NCBI GenBank assembly: GCA_902805475.1
Contig: CADCSX010000007.1
Coordinates: 1,612,001-1,676,000, forward strand
DNA length: 64,000 nucleotides
From: Entonaema liquescens
Lineage: Eukaryota > Ascomycota > Sordariomycetes > Xylariales > Xylariaceae
Reading direction: 5' to 3'
Below, piece after piece: positions 45,328-58,632 of this stretch. The position numbers and the translations under genes are program-made. Numbering within the stretch: position 1 is the first letter of the stretch; every line of letters begins with the position of its first letter. Under the pieces are notes generated by a model. The model was given only the letters and a program-made list of their open reading frames with translations. It was not told the origin of the DNA and made no database searches.

Positions 45328-47064
45328 TCATAGTATCATATACGCCACGCCACGCCCTCCCTCCAGCTGACGTGGCTGCCTTACAGTGGGATCCCTTTCC
45401 ATATCCGTCTGCCTCTCTACCTATGCTCTACTGACTGGCTGACGTATTCCACAAATCCTATCTATCATCCTCCTACCTTGGAAAGCGGCGAGCTGAGTCG
45501 GACTAAACTAAACCAGCCTGGTAGGTAAATAAGATAAGTCTCGATTCGGCCCAGCCCGCCGGGACTCGGGATTGCGGAACTCGGTGCAGATCCGGTTGAA
45601 TTCTTTCTTTCTTTTTTTTCTTTTCTTTTTTTTTTCTTTTTCACTTCTCTTTTCAGTTGAGTACCCGTTTGAGACCTACAGTTTGCTTATTTACTCGTGA
45701 AACCGAGTAACTAAACCACGAGTACGCCACCTATAGTTTACCTACCGAACAATAGAGACATATAGATACCCCCTAATTACCCGATGATGCTGCCGGTTAG
45801 TTAGTTCGCCAGCCACAACGTAATTCATACTAAGACCTCGGTTTGGCCTCCACTCTCTTTAGTAGCAGCACTATGTGCTAGTATGAGGTAGGCAAACCAG
45901 CCACCTCTTTTTGAAATCCGAAAGAGAAAAAAAAAAATCAGTCACAACCAAGTCCTCAGACTATGGGGGAGTAAAATTCTGCATTTCCTACTACCTAGTA
46001 TACGAACAGGCAACTATAGTACTAGGTAAAAGCTAGAGCTCTCTAAGTGCAACGATCCAGTTTTCCCTCCCCTCACATAAACGCCGATCCGCGATCCGCC
46101 TGTCCACTCGCATGGGTTTTTTTTTGGCCTTCCTCTTGCTTGCTTGCTCTTGTCTGATTTTCTTTTTTTTGGCGTCTCCGAGAAAAGGAGAGAGCAAAAA
46201 AATAAAAAATAAAAAGTTGTCGAGCGAACAACTGGTCGGGCGAATGGAATAAAACAAAAAACAACAAGATGCCAATGAAGAGTAATACGTCTCGGGGGTC
46301 GGTCCACACTCGCCAAGATATTTTCTCTTTGGCCTTTCCTCTGAATTGAGCCAGCCTGTGAAGGTTGTGTCGAAAAAGAAACCAAAATCTATGTTCACCG
46401 TGGGCTTGCAAATATGGACAGGTTGAATGAATCGGTTGAAAGGAATTTCTCAAGATCCTGAGAGCTTCGTGATTTGCCCGTTCCTACTAATGGCACTTCT
46501 TCCTGCCCTGGCCTCACTGCACGTGTTCGTTCTCTCTCCGTTCTGAGTATTAATACACAAGTTGAGGCGGGCGAAGACCGTATTCTAGTCTTCCATTATC
46601 GCCTGAGATGATATCGAAAGTATGGTACACTGTGACCTGTGACCATGTTTGGAGCCTCTGTTTCAAACAGGGTCTCAGTGGACATAATGTCCGTTTGCAA
46701 ATGCCTAGGGTCCAGAGAAGTTTAGAGATGGTTAATCACCACTCTTGCAAATAACTCATTTCCAATGGCTGCCAAGGAAATCCGATAACTGAGCATCGCG
46801 ATCTCATAATGCGGTTAAAGAAAAAATAATGCAATTTCCGTCAAATAATGTTGATGGAGTAAAGAAAATTAGTAGGGTCTGAAATCGTGAACATAAGGCT
46901 GCAATTGCTTTCATGCCTAATTCACGAGAGAAAAAATCCGTATGGTACTATGGTCTGAGGCAGACAAGTTTCTGCCGTGACCATCTCAGAGGAAACGTAA
47001 AACATTGCAAATAGCAATAGCGTGTACGACGTGTATGTAAGGGTTGTAAGGGTGAGTGAGATTC

Positions 47065-50000
47065 TTAGTCGATCTGCATAGAAGAATCATCCATAGTAGG
47101 TTTGCGGTCATTAGTGTCAGAGTCTCGAGCAGCGTCTTTGCTCGGAGTAGAGTTCTTATCATCTGCAACAACAGTCTTGTCGTCCTCGGGACTCTCATTC
47201 GAAAGATCCAACTCCAGCTTTGTGTTTTCGCGCGATGCATCATCCGCGACAATTCTTGAGCCATGCTTATTTCTGCCCTGTAGAGCCTGGCGGATAGCCT
47301 TCCTCACGGAATCCGCTTGTAACAGCATAGCCTCAAGACTAACAGTATCGACCGAGGTTAGATCGCCTGTGGCAATGCGTGTAGCATCCCCGGCTGCCAT
47401 GAGAGAAAGCACACTGGGGCTAGCTTGAGACTGTATACGTTGTTAGTCACATAACGTGAGCAAAGGATCAAATTTAACCTACTATCATGGCTTCGCGGAT
47501 TACACCGAGGTCGTCGGTAGGGCTTGTAGCTAGTTGGGCAAGGTTCAACGCCGCTTGCTGCTCCTCAAGACTTGGTGCCTTGGATCGAACCACCGGAGTA
47601 GGAGTGAATGGGGTAGAACTTTGTTGGCGGTTCTCGCGTACACTACTCCGTAGATTAGTATTTTGTTACTTAGAGAATATGCTCTAAGATTGTCTTACCG
47701 GGAGATGAAATCCAATTTGATGCCCTTGGCCGATAATCGATGTATCTGTCCAAAACCTTTGTGTCGTCGCCAAGCATCTGCTTCGTCTTCGCTGTCGTCA
47801 TTCTCAACCTCTATCCAACCGTCGTTGGCCAGTCCTCTAGTGTAGGCCTGCTCAATAACTGGTGCATTCTTGATCTTGCGGTGACGGTGTGCCGGGGCCA
47901 GTCTTTCAGGTAGCTCACTCAGCACGTCATCGATATGGCAGGGACAACGCCACGTCCGAGGAACGGGCGGAACAGCCAAAGGCGGATCTAGACATTCAAG
48001 ATGCCAATGGAGCCCGCATACGGAACAGGGAATGATGGGGCGATTGTCCGATACTGCCTTCTGGCAATGGTGACAGAGTACCGCGCCCTCCGCGTTTCTG
48101 ACCTTGAAAAAGTCAAAAGGCTCATCGGCGCCCTTCTTGGTCGTCCTGAAAGAGGAATGCGTTAGCCAAGTAGAGACAAAAGCAACAAGGTAATTTGGAC
48201 TTACTTAGGCTTAGGGGGTACAACTTCCTCATACTCGCCCTCGGCTCCAGTTCGAACACCCTCGAAAAGATCTCTAACGTCCTCGGGAAGACGAAACGCT
48301 CTAGGGTTCTTCCTGTCTAGGACGACGAATAGGCCACGTAAGGGACCATCGTGCTCGTTAAAAGGTGGACATTGGCGATGCTTGCATTCGTTGCAATACC
48401 ATTCATCGGGCATATGGCCTTCATCCATCGGAGGATCGATGCAAAGGAAATGAAATGAATAATTGCATCCATCACAGCAGACCAATTCACCATTGCCCCC
48501 ACATGTATAGCAGGAGTCGTCATTTTCGTCCTAGCGGATCTCGTCAGCATGAACACGGACACATGTCGCGGGTAGCTGATGCAACGGTTTCGGGCCCAAG
48601 CGGGAACCAAGAGGATCCAATCGCCACCGCTCCGAATTCGCGCGTTTGCAGTCCTAGGGCTAAGCCTCCCTAGGCCCGCCGTGGGAGAAAGTTGCACAAA
48701 CGCATATTGCAGATGAGAGGAGAGACAGGATTGTTTACATCTACAAAGATGGGGTAATGAAGGTAATGAAGAATGGGTTTTTTTGCTCACCTGGTTGTTC
48801 GGCGGTCCGTTGCCCACAGGGCTCGGCCGATCAACGTTACTACGAGGAATTCCCGCAGAAGTGCCCTTCTTTTTCATCGGTCTGTGTATCACGAGGGTTA
48901 GTTAATGAATGCTCCCTTGCAACGTAGATATAGGCCTCGCGAGTAAAGTAAAGGATTCCACGTAGGAGTTAGGTTTGGCCCGACATGAAATCATGTGGTG
49001 CCACATCGCCACTTGGCTGGGCCTTGCTTTGTGACAGCACACCCCCATCCGGTCGGACCACGCTGTGATAATTAAACAACATTACAACACAACACGCACG
49101 AAAAAACAAAACGCAACACAAGAATAGATTAGGGAAGAATGAGAAAAGAAACTTACGAATTCTTCACGCGCAGTCCTGCTCGGGGCTTCTTGCTAGAGCG
49201 AGGGTTAGATGGTGTCGCAGCACGCGACCCGCGGGCTGAGGACGGAGGCTCCAGATCGGCAGCTCTGAATGACAGCGCAGTAGGTGAGATGGAAGCATCA
49301 AGATCATCATGATGTCTCTTAGCCGCTCTGGCAGCTCGGGAAGTCAGAGCTGGAGTCCGAGATGAGCGGCTCTGCTCCGCTGCATGAGGCGGCGGGGGAG
49401 GCGGAATAGCCAGCTCGAAGGATAGATCGTCAAAGTCAAGGGGCTTGCGGATAAAGCTATCTTCGCAGATGTCCTTGGTGGTACTGGTATTCTCCAACTT
49501 CTTGGACAACTTTTTGCGAACAAGTAGATCAGAATCATCTAGTTCTCCAAATCTGCTCGTAAACTTCGGGTTGTTTGATGATGCTTGATGCTTGTTCTGA
49601 TGGTGATGGGGCGGATGGGGGGAGCCGTTAGCAGTAACAACGGCGGGCATGCTCGAATCACGGGAGTTAGGGTGTGAACGGGTAGTGTTTTGTGAGGGCG
49701 GATGCTTGGGTGATGCACCATTCTTCTTTTTCGCGGCGGGTTTCTTCTGTCGGCTGCTGATTGGCTGGCTTGAGCCTGCCGGGATTTGCGCATTATTTGG
49801 CTCGGCAGCTATGGGACGCGCGACACCCAGGTTGTCATCCACCTGATCCATGTATTCCTCGTAGTCATCGGGTACATCGTCAGGGACTGAAGATAAAGAT
49901 GAAGAACTGCTAACAGATCCTGATCGCGTCTTTCGCGACTTGGGTGATTTGCGCGGTGATTTGCGCGGTGACTTTCGCGGCGACTTTTGAGGTGACTTGC

Positions 50001-51315
50001 TTGCGGTGAGACCTTTAGGACGGCTGATTCCATTTGCCTTAACATGGTTGTTGACATGACTGGAATGGTTGCTGTCTTCAACCACCATACTATCTTCTTC
50101 TTCATCAAGGTCCAGCTTCACTTTCTTATTAACATGCTCATCAGCATCAGGCATGTCTTCGGGAAGAATGCTAAGATCCATTTTGACTAGATCCGCGTAG
50201 GGCGCAGGCTTAGGCTTGTGAGGCGTAAAGCGAGAACCGGTCGAAGGGGGAACAAAATAGTAACAGCCTTTGTTATCCTTTTTACCGTCCTTTTTCTTGT
50301 CGCATACAAGCCTGTTGAACTCTTTGATGGTATCTATGTCTGCGCGTTGATGATAAATATCTTCAATCATAGACACAAAGTGAGGATCAGATGAATTTTC
50401 ATCGTAGAGAAGACGCAGTGCCCAGGCTGTGGGGTAGCGATAATGCCTAAGAGCCTCGTCTACCGCAGCCTCGACGACTTTATCTGCGAATTCTTTGTCG
50501 GGTTCGCGATGGTTTAGTATGGAGGGGGGAGCATGAAAATGGGGGGAATGAATTGTAGGTGTAGTGGCGGTTGTAAGTGTGAGTTGTTGTTGAAGGGGAA
50601 CAGGTGAAGAATCAACTGGTGTAGGGCTGGTTCGTGCACTTCGCCGCCTAGCAGAATGCCTTCGTGCATTGCTTGGGGTGCCTTGGTTGACTTGATTGAC
50701 TTGATTGAGCTGATTGAGCTGATTAGGCTGGGTCGGCGGATTGACTTCTTTGATTTGGGAAGATGGTCGCGACTTTGATTTTTTAGGCACGTAATCTTCA
50801 TCTTCTCCATCATCCAAAATTGAATTTGGAAGGAGAGGCTGGGATAATGGCGACAATGGTGCCGCATCCACTGCATTTGCATTTGCATCCGTATCCGCAT
50901 CCACATCCATCACATTCACATTCACCATATCCATATCCATATCCATATCCATATCCACATCAACACCCGCCTCTTCGGTAGACTCTTCTCGTCTACGAGA
51001 TACCTTCTCCGCAACTGTCGGCGTAACATATGGCTTTTTTAATACAATCCGAGTCTTCACCGGAGGTGTAGCCAATGCATCTCCATTTACTGGTGATTTC
51101 TTATGCATAGCTGCCTTTGGTAATGTACCCAAAGGTGCCATGTTTTCCACCACTCCTCCTCTAATCAATCCTGCCTCCTGGAAGCTGGCTTTGTTCTGCA
51201 CCGGGGGTTCGAGCCACCTTTGCATGAATGTTCTTTGACCATTATAACCCGAAGGCGAGCTCGAATGTAATGGACTGGAGAAACGCGAACGAATGGTTTT
51301 GTGGTTGGAAGCCAT
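47065..51315 (-). CDS. RCO1: Rco1-like double PHD-finger protein (Rpd3S subunit)
   Basis: Nucleosome-recognition subunit of the small Rpd3 histone-deacetylase complex, which suppresses cryptic transcription in gene bodies together with Eaf3. Six minus-strand exons: 51315-49157, 48881-48791, 48530-48205, 48145-47699, 47645-47483, 47430-47065; 1183 aa, all phases consistent. The N-terminal 700 residues are disordered, with DMDMDMDMDM, QLNQLNQVNQVNQ and a KSPRKSPRKSPRKSP basic array. PHD1 (about 757-800) has CYTCGGNGELVCCDGC and WYCNEC. PHD2 (about 883-930) has CHHC, CSVCGLHWHLEC and WRCPCH. The Rco1 region between and after the PHDs (WIEVEND, GIKLDFISR) is present. Intron 2 (260 bp) is the longest intron in the window. 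The ATG at 51315 (MASNHKTIRSRF) is the first in frame. Confidence 0.9.
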
Positions 51316-52852
51316 TTGACTCTCCTTCTCTCTCTCGCCTGTGTTTTTTTTTTCTCTCTCGTCTTGGACTGATTTTAGGGGAGGGGGGTTGTAACACCCC
51401 TTTTGCCTTTTTAGACCTCGCTGCGCTTCAGTACTGCGCGACACAGTATCGAATCAATTATACAGTCACTATAAAAGTATTAGTTCCAAACTCTTTAAAT
51501 ATTAATATATCAATTACTCACAATTATTTACGCTGGATCCGTCGGCAAGAGGATCACGTCGCGCTTTTTTTGATGATGGTGTTTGTCCTACGCGGTAGGG
51601 CGAAGGGAGGGTTATGCGAGATTCCAAAGCTCCAAAATTCGGAGTGGACGGTGGCCCGCCACGACCAGCACCAGCACCAGCACCACCAGCAACGACCAGG
51701 GGCAATTACATACGCTACCTGGGGCAAATACTATTGTACTGTACACCCCCCCCTAAGCCCATCTGGCCCTACTGTGTTTTAATATGCTTAATGCTTACTA
51801 TTGTATTATCTCTCGAGTTCCTTCTACTTCTTCTTAAATTGTTAATTATTTATTACCAAAGGGGGAGGATTTGTATTCTCATTATGGCTTTGTCTCTATT
51901 GTTTTCTTTTTCTCTTCTATAGATATTTTCTTTTCGCTTTTTCTTTATGCATTCTGACCTTGAAAATTAAGTTCGCTTTTTCACTCCTAGTTTTTTTTTA
52001 CCCTTGCTTTCCTCTTACTCCCCCCCTGAATTCACCATATATCCTTCACTCTAAGGAGAGAAGAAGTAGGTAGGAAAGCTCGCTTATCCAATTTAATCAT
52101 CACTATTCATCACATACCCCCCCTTTAAAGAACATCTTGGGATTTCCCATCTTCAACCCTTTTCGCTCTATTTTTTTCCGCTGCATCTATCTCTTCGTTA
52201 TTTTTGTAGCCCTAGAGATGATCACGCCACTCGGAATCCCGGGATTCTGACTCACGCGGTATCAGGAGGTATCTAGACGAGAATAAAACTGTCTTACTCC
52301 CAGGCCTAGGGGTTTGCGCTGTTGGATCTGATACCGCGCCAAAGCGCTATAATCGCACACGATATTTTGGTCCCGACTCGTTGCAATAGCTTGGTTCGCG
52401 TTTCTCCGTAGTGCCTATCATGCTAAGGTGTTACGCAGCGAAGATAGAGGTAGTTAGCAGACGGCCGTTGTATCAAATGTTCTTATATTGTAAGACTTTT
52501 TGTTAGGATAATTCCACATGCATGACATATCTCAGCATATCTTAGATCAAACTCTCTTCTCTTTTGTTTCTTTTTTTTCCTCTATGGGGACTAATAACAC
52601 ATATGCTGGGTTCTATGTAACCCGTTTCCCTTCGACTGATGGAGTCTACTATGCGTTCCTCTGCGCCAGGTCGCCCTGTGCGGTTCGAAGCAACACGCCA
52701 GAATGCCGAACTGGGTAGGCACGCAAGTCATATCGGATCGATAAACGAAGCAATTCAGAGCCTACGCTCCTCGCCTGGCATAGCGTCACCTGTGATCAAG
52801 GCCTGGCGGTTTGCTTAATACGTGTCGCCAAAAGACTCCGCACGACGGGGGC
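51316..52852. other. RCO1 upstream / EBP1-like downstream region
   Basis: 1.5 kb with the RCO1 promoter at its left and the 3' end of the EBP1-like gene at its right. Many T- and C-rich tracts are present (51870-52010). No further gene is recognised. Confidence 0.5.
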
Positions 52853-54388
52853 CTAATCCTCGCTCTCGTCCTCGCTTTCCTCCTCCTCTCCGTCCTTTGC
52901 CTTAGCAGCCTTCTTAGCGGGCTTCTTCTTCTTCTTGTTCTTGCTCTTTCCCTTATTCTTGCTCAGGGGCTGCTCTAAAATCTTGAGGATCTCCTCGTCG
53001 GTAATTTTCTTGTCCGACTGGAACTTGCTCAAATCTAGCGCAGGTGGTGCGCCAAGTTTTGTAATACCATTCTTTGTAATAGCTTCCTTGTTGTTAGTAA
53101 TAATCTGGCTAAGAGATGGGTTTTAGACATACCGAGGGTGGTTAATAATCTAGCAACTGGAGCGCTATCCTTGTCACCAACCAACTCATATTGTCGTAGC
53201 ACGCCCTGACGAACGCCTTCGTACACTCCGACCTTGTACTTGGTATCTCCACCTTCCTCCTCGAGTTGTCTCAAGCTGAAAGGGAAGTGACCAAATTTGC
53301 TCTGGATAGTAGATAACGTCTTGCGCGCAGTTTGTGACTTCAAGATGTATGTGTTATTTGTGCGGCGGAGTAGCGTTGCTCGCTGGTCAATGGTCTTGAC
53401 CTTACCAGAACCTAAACTTAAACCCATCTCCACGCCCCAGACCTCGCCGACTTCAGGCGAACCCTCTCCCTTAGTACCTTCTGCAGGAGCAATGACAATC
53501 TTCTTCTTGCCTTCGATGTCGTTACGATCGAATAACCAGGAGGTTGTGCTCTCCACCAAGTTGCACTCGTAGGTCTTAGCCACCTTATCCAGGAGAGAGG
53601 TGATCTTGGTCTGCGTGGGAGGTTTCACTGCAGCCGCTTTCGCTTTCTCCTCATCGCTTCCGGCTGTTAACAATCCAGGGGGGACTAAGAGACGTAGGAG
53701 AAGTTCATTGGCGTAATACGTGGCGAGGATTAAGTCGGCAGAGCGACCGGTGACGACATCTTGCGCGCCGTCCTTCGGCGGGACGATGATTGTGTCGCAG
53801 ACGATGGATCCAAATCCGTCTATCTGCGCACCAAGTTGAATCTTTACGGGTTCGCCTGGCTGAAGCTCGACATTTGCCTCGGCGCTATCGGACGTCAAGG
53901 GAGTATAGGGTGTAACGTATGAAGCTGGAGAGACAGTCGTCGGGTGGGAGAAGCCTAGACAAACATAGGATAAGCAAACATTCGAATGCGCAGAGGATCC
54001 GTGCAGCATCGGACTGCCTTTAACACTCACCCTTGAGTTTGGTTGTGCGGTAGACCTTAGCAACCTCTTCTTCAATGAGCTTGTCTCCCTTCTGGCAAAT
54101 AGTAACTACTTTCTCGCCGGCAACACATAGCTTGGATACGGCGGCAAGAACTTTCTCCGATATGGTAGCAGCTACCCTATACTTGGTAAGGGTATCTGGG
54201 TTCGCCAATGAGTAATCTGTGAGTTGCATAAGTTAGCTATGAATCGAGTTTTCCGAGTCTCGTGAGGTCCAACAAAACACCTCGAGTGAGAGTCGGACAG
54301 AGCCGATGGCGGGGTAGTTCAAACGAAGCTCTTAATAAGGGAAAATGTAGATATTAGTAAACTAACCGATATCCTTTTCGTCAGACAT
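52853..54388 (-). CDS. PA2G4/EBP1 (Cdb4-like) methionine-aminopeptidase homologue
   Basis: Ribosome-associated, catalytically inactive relative of type II methionine aminopeptidases (human PA2G4/Ebp1, fission yeast Cdb4, budding yeast Arx1 relatives). Four minus-strand exons: 54388-54367, 54216-54031, 53954-53133, 53082-52853; 419 aa, all phases agree. The first exon encodes only MSDEKDI and a split Asp. The pita-bread fold is marked by NPDTLTKYRVAATISEKVL, GFSHPTTVSP, GEPVKIQLGAQIDGFGS and EVWGVEMGLSLGSGKVK. The last exon, joined after a 50-bp intron, gives AITKNGITKLG, then an extreme Lys-rich stretch and an acidic tail, as in Ebp1 where it binds RNA. No frame break. Confidence 0.9.
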
Positions 54389-55224
54389 GTTGACAACCTA
54401 GTAAGTTATACTGCCTACTACTGGTTGGAGAAGAAATTGGGTTGGGCCTCTAGTTTATGGTGACGAGGTGAAGCTTGAGGTAGTAAGAAGCGGGAACAGG
54501 TAAAAGGCAGGTTAAGGTATTTTGGTATTTTCGTTAACTGCGGGGCTTTGTGCGAGTAAGAGAGAGGGGCAGCACCTTGGGCTGGTGACGTTCTTTACTT
54601 CTGCATTTAGCTCAGGGCTGCAGGTCCGTGTGCCCGGACAGCCCGCTGCGCTTGCTGCAACGGAAAGCGGAAACCGAGTTATGGGTAGTACCATATATCT
54701 GCATAGGCTGTATGAAGGCTATGAGGTTATGTGTTAAATGATATACAATGCTGCTTATGCTATAAAAACGCACGGACATTTATTAGCACCTGGGCAAGTT
54801 TTTAGTAGAGGTACTTATGATTTGCCTGCAGAGAGCGCGAAAATAAAAGTTCCTTCAACTCATTCGGTCGCGGTTCGTCGCGTGTCCAGCCTTCTCCTGT
54901 TGCGGTCGCTTCATCAGCCACGGTCGAGACGTTTTGCTCCTAAAAAGTTGAGCGCCTATTCAATAATTCATCGCGACAGCACCACAACAGCATCACCACC
55001 GCCGCGCGCAATCAATGATCTGCCTGCAAACCCCCGATACCGTCCCCGGGTCACCGTGCACTGCAGCGCCAATTCGCAATTCCATTCGTCGTCTACAACA
55101 CAAGACGAGTTTAGACGGGACAATAAGAGGAAGGTAGAAGAACTAACGAATTGAAAACGTCCCTCTATCACTATCCAGCTTTATTCGGGATATTTTACTC
55201 TATGTGAAGGTTTAAACCTCAGTC
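54389..55224. promoter_or_regulatory. Divergent EBP1-like/SNF5 upstream region
   Basis: 836 bp between divergent start codons. A 138-codon ORF at 54738-55154 is of low-complexity composition with no motif and probably lies in the SNF5 promoter and 5' UTR. Confidence 0.4.
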
Positions 55225-57618
55225 ATGGCAACTCAACAGGATGCAGAACCGGCACCAACGAGCGCAGCTGGTTCTGCTACTGGCGCGGTCTCTTCGTCCA
55301 AATCAGATCGTTCTTCTACCTCTACCCCTAAACATAAATCAGATGCGCCGGACGATTCTCATGCCGGCGCCCGTTGGGGTCGCGACAAAGATACCTTCAC
55401 ACAAATCCTAATAGGACAGGCTATCGCCCGAGATCACATACATTCTGCTGCTATGGTTAGCGACAAAGACCGGCAAAACGAACATAACAAATATCAGTTT
55501 AAAATGATCAGCGACTACAAGCTTTTACGAAATGATTACAGAGCATGGTTCACGCCTAGTAGACTTTACGGAGAAGGTTATAGTGGTTATGGTAATGGGA
55601 GAACAGAGACTGGGCAAATATCGCAATTGATGTATCCGGCTCAAAAACCTAGACCTGGTAAACGACAAGCGCCTCCTCTGAAATGGAAGAGAAAGGATAT
55701 GAAACAACAGGCCGAGCAGCACGAGGAGTTAGTTCCCGTTCGACTGGATGTAGATTGGGATAAAATCAAGTTGCGCGACACCTTCACATGGAATCTCCAT
55801 GAGAGAATTGTCGGGGCTGATTTATTCGCGGCACATTTAGTAGAAGATATGGGACTTAAGGCGCCTGCTGCTCAGCCGGTTTTCGAGCAGGTTGTGCAGC
55901 AGATGCACGAGCAACTAAACGACTTTTACCCATTTGTATTCTCCGACGAAGATGCATTAGATCCCGAACTTCCTTACTCGGCCTGGAAGAATGACGAGAT
56001 GAGAATATTAGTCAAACTTAACATCACCATCGGGCAGCACACGTTAGTCGATCAGTTCGAATGGGAGATCAATAATCCTCTCAACTCGCCTGAGGAATTT
56101 GCAGCGAGCATGGCCAAGGACCTTGCACTCTCCGGGGAGTTCACCACGGCTATTGCTCACTGTATTCGAGAGCAGACGCAGCTTTTCACGCGGAGTTTAT
56201 ACAGCATAGGGCATCCATTCGACGGTAGACCAATTGAGGATCCCGACTTAGTTTCTGCTTTTCTCCCATCACCGCTGCCCTCCGTGTTTCGGCCTCAGCA
56301 ACAAGCTAAGGAATATGCTCCATATCTTTACGAGCTCAGCGAGGCGGACCTGGAACGAAATGAAATGGTATTTTCACGAGAGCAAAGAAGACAAAAGAGG
56401 TCCATAAATAGACGGGGAGGACCGACCCTACCAGATCTAAAGGAGAGACAGAGAACGATTCGCACTCTTGTCGTCTCGTCTACACTACCAGGCGCAGCAG
56501 AAAACGTAGAAGAGAGCAGACTCTATAAGCGAGTTGCGGGTGCGCCAGGCACAGGCACAGGTAGAAGAAGAGGACCGGGAGCACGTGATGGCGACATATC
56601 AGATTCTGACGAAAGCGACGATTCGGGTCCTGATTCTCCCGCCGCTTCGCAATTAACCGGTACGGCGAGAACTAGAGGTATGAGGGGTGCTGCAACTGCT
56701 GCACAGCAACGAATGGCGAACCTTGGCCGGTCCGAAACCCCCGAGGCCACGATACATCACCATGAAACCCGCACGTCGAGAAGGTTTGGGCGTGAACTAA
56801 CTAGAGAAGACACCGAAGAACTCCAGCACTTCCAGGTAACTCTTAGGGTTGCCAATAAAGAGAAACTACGAAAGATTTTATTGCGCGATTCTAGATTGAA
56901 GCCAAGTACACCAGGCAGATCACAGACACCATCTCAAACCCAAGCCCGTGCCCATAGTGCCTCTATATCGAATAGCATGCCTCCTCCTTCTACTCCGAAT
57001 GCCTCGACATCGGCAGCTGTTGCGACAACTCCTTCCAACAATATACCACCGGGGCAGATTGGCCGAGTTGAAGCCTCTGCGCCGATAGCCGGGCAACCTC
57101 CCCCAGTTCCCGTAAGACATTTTCCCTACCCTTCCCAACATCCCAATCCCTCTATTTTTAGATTTTCCAGCAGTCGTTATGATCTATAGCTCGATCCACG
57201 ACTGGGCATTTTCCCCCTGCTCCCCCCCTTTTTTTTTTTCTCATCTAGCGAAACCAACACTCATACTCACAACCTCTAACAGCCTCCCCCTCCCGCATGG
57301 CTCGTCACGGCACTTGAGAAGTTTAAACAAGAACCGGCGTACGCAAATGACAGATTCGAAGGGGTTATGCGATATAGCTCAGTCGATTCCAACACGGGTG
57401 CGCCTGTCCCTCTCCCTCAACAAGGCGAGCCAATTCCCCCACACGTGCGGTTCTATTTCCTCCCACGAATTCGGTGTCTCGACTGCCCGGGTAAACTGTA
57501 CACGCCGGGTCCGGACATATCAGCTTCAAATTTCGAGGTCCATCTCAAGAACAAAGTACATAAAGAGAAGGTCGAGCTCCGACTGGCGTCGGAAGGCAAG
57601 GCCGGCGGGGTCGCCTGA
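55225..57618 (+). CDS. SNF5: SWI/SNF (RSC) core subunit Snf5/Sfh1
   Basis: Core chromatin-remodelling subunit that contacts the nucleosome acidic patch. Exons 55225-57111 and 57283-57618 (171-bp phase-0 intron); 740 aa. The SNF5 domain (about 165-390) contains two repeats: LVPVRLDVDWDKIKLRDTFTWN and NDEMRILVKLNITIGQHTLVDQFEW, with EFTTAIAHCIREQTQLFTRSL. A Ser/Pro/Gln-rich linker follows. Exon 2 encodes PPPPAWLVTALEKFK and a C-terminal zinc-finger-like segment (CLDC...FEVHLKNKVHKE), an extension found in filamentous-fungal and plant-like Snf5 proteins but not in yeast. Without the intron the protein would end at RFSSSRYDL, 23 residues into the intron. No frame break. Confidence 0.92.
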
Positions 57619-58632
57619 GAAATAAACGAGTGTATAGCACATATCAACAGATGAAACGAGAAGTAGAAGAGCCTAGGAACGCAAAATATTTATAAGACAT
57701 GGTTGTGGAGTTTACGGATTGGAGTATGTTACTCTTTCCCAAGTGGCCCTTTTTAGATATGTGTCTCGGCCAGTTTTGGTACTGGTCACAGGGAGTTATT
57801 AAAATTTGCAATGGGGAAGCGCGGAGTTTGTATTAAACATCAGCTCTCAGCGCAGTGTAATCAGCTTTCTCTCGACAGAGACGCCCCGTGTTGAAATCAA
57901 CTAGTTGTTTCGATAGTTAATTTAGCTAAAGGTCTGAGGTCGGGTCTATTGGCTACATGAGATGATAGGTGTTTCTATGTAAGTTTAAGTTTAACAAGTT
58001 ACACTTGGGCGAGTTCATACTTTATTATTAGGTACTTATATAATCTGTATCTTGGGCTCGAGAAAGCCTCTCTCATAACACATGTTGATCAAGTTTAGTG
58101 CATACATATTTATATGTAGGTAGATGTTCAGTGTTATAAGTCACCCCCCCTAAACAACTAAAACAACAGGTTAAACCTAAATCGGCTAAGAAGAGGCTTG
58201 GCACATACACATAGTGGGTCACTTGGTCATCTCCTGCAGGGATTAATCTCTGATAAGGTTGATAAGGCTCATGGCGGCGCAATTCTCATTAGAGTTTCGT
58301 AGCCTTGCTCTTTCCGCGGTGTAGCAGTAGCAAGACGTAGATACCGCCCGCACGTCTCTTTTTTTTCTACTTTCGTGTTTGCAATTGCGATGGACATATT
58401 TTTAATAGTAACTTCCTCCGATATAGACGACGGCTTAATGCGATGAAGTTCGCCCCACCACGTGAATGCGCTCCTTCGTTTTCTTTACACAACCTCTCTT
58501 AATTAATCTTTCCCTTTCTTTACCTTCGTGTCGCATCGCGTCGCCTGCGAAAACAATCACTCTCTACCCTTTCCAACCTTCACACCTCGATTCGCCGCGA
58601 CTTATCTTCCTCAAACCTTTATCTCGCCCACC
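57619..58632. other. Intergenic, capping-enzyme promoter
   Basis: 1 kb between two plus-strand genes. It contains a C7 run (about 58144-58150) and a T8 run (about 58360-58367). No gene seen. The region just upstream of the ATG is pyrimidine-rich, as in many fungal 5' leaders. Confidence 0.45.

Larger units (their letters stand above)
43584..47064. other. 3.5 kb gene-poor convergent region
   Basis: Between the 3' ends of the PUF gene and RCO1. It holds CGTT and GATA microsatellites, a long pyrimidine tract (about 45597-45650) and several TACCTA/TAGGTA motifs. A 118-codon ORF at 43927-44283 has no recognised domain and an equally long ORF opposes it, so it is not called. Confidence 0.5.

Noticed and set aside
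46014..46453. Three overlapping minus-strand ORFs of 121-126 codons
   Set aside because: They occupy the same bases in all three frames, driven by stop-poor purine/pyrimidine tracts. None has family features.
48531..48790. snoRNA in the 260-bp intron of RCO1
   Set aside because: No C box plus D box pair and no H/ACA arrangement could be found by eye.
54738..55154. 138-codon ORF between the EBP1-like gene and SNF5
   Set aside because: Composition is Ser/Arg/Pro-rich with no motif, and it lies in the SNF5 promoter and leader.
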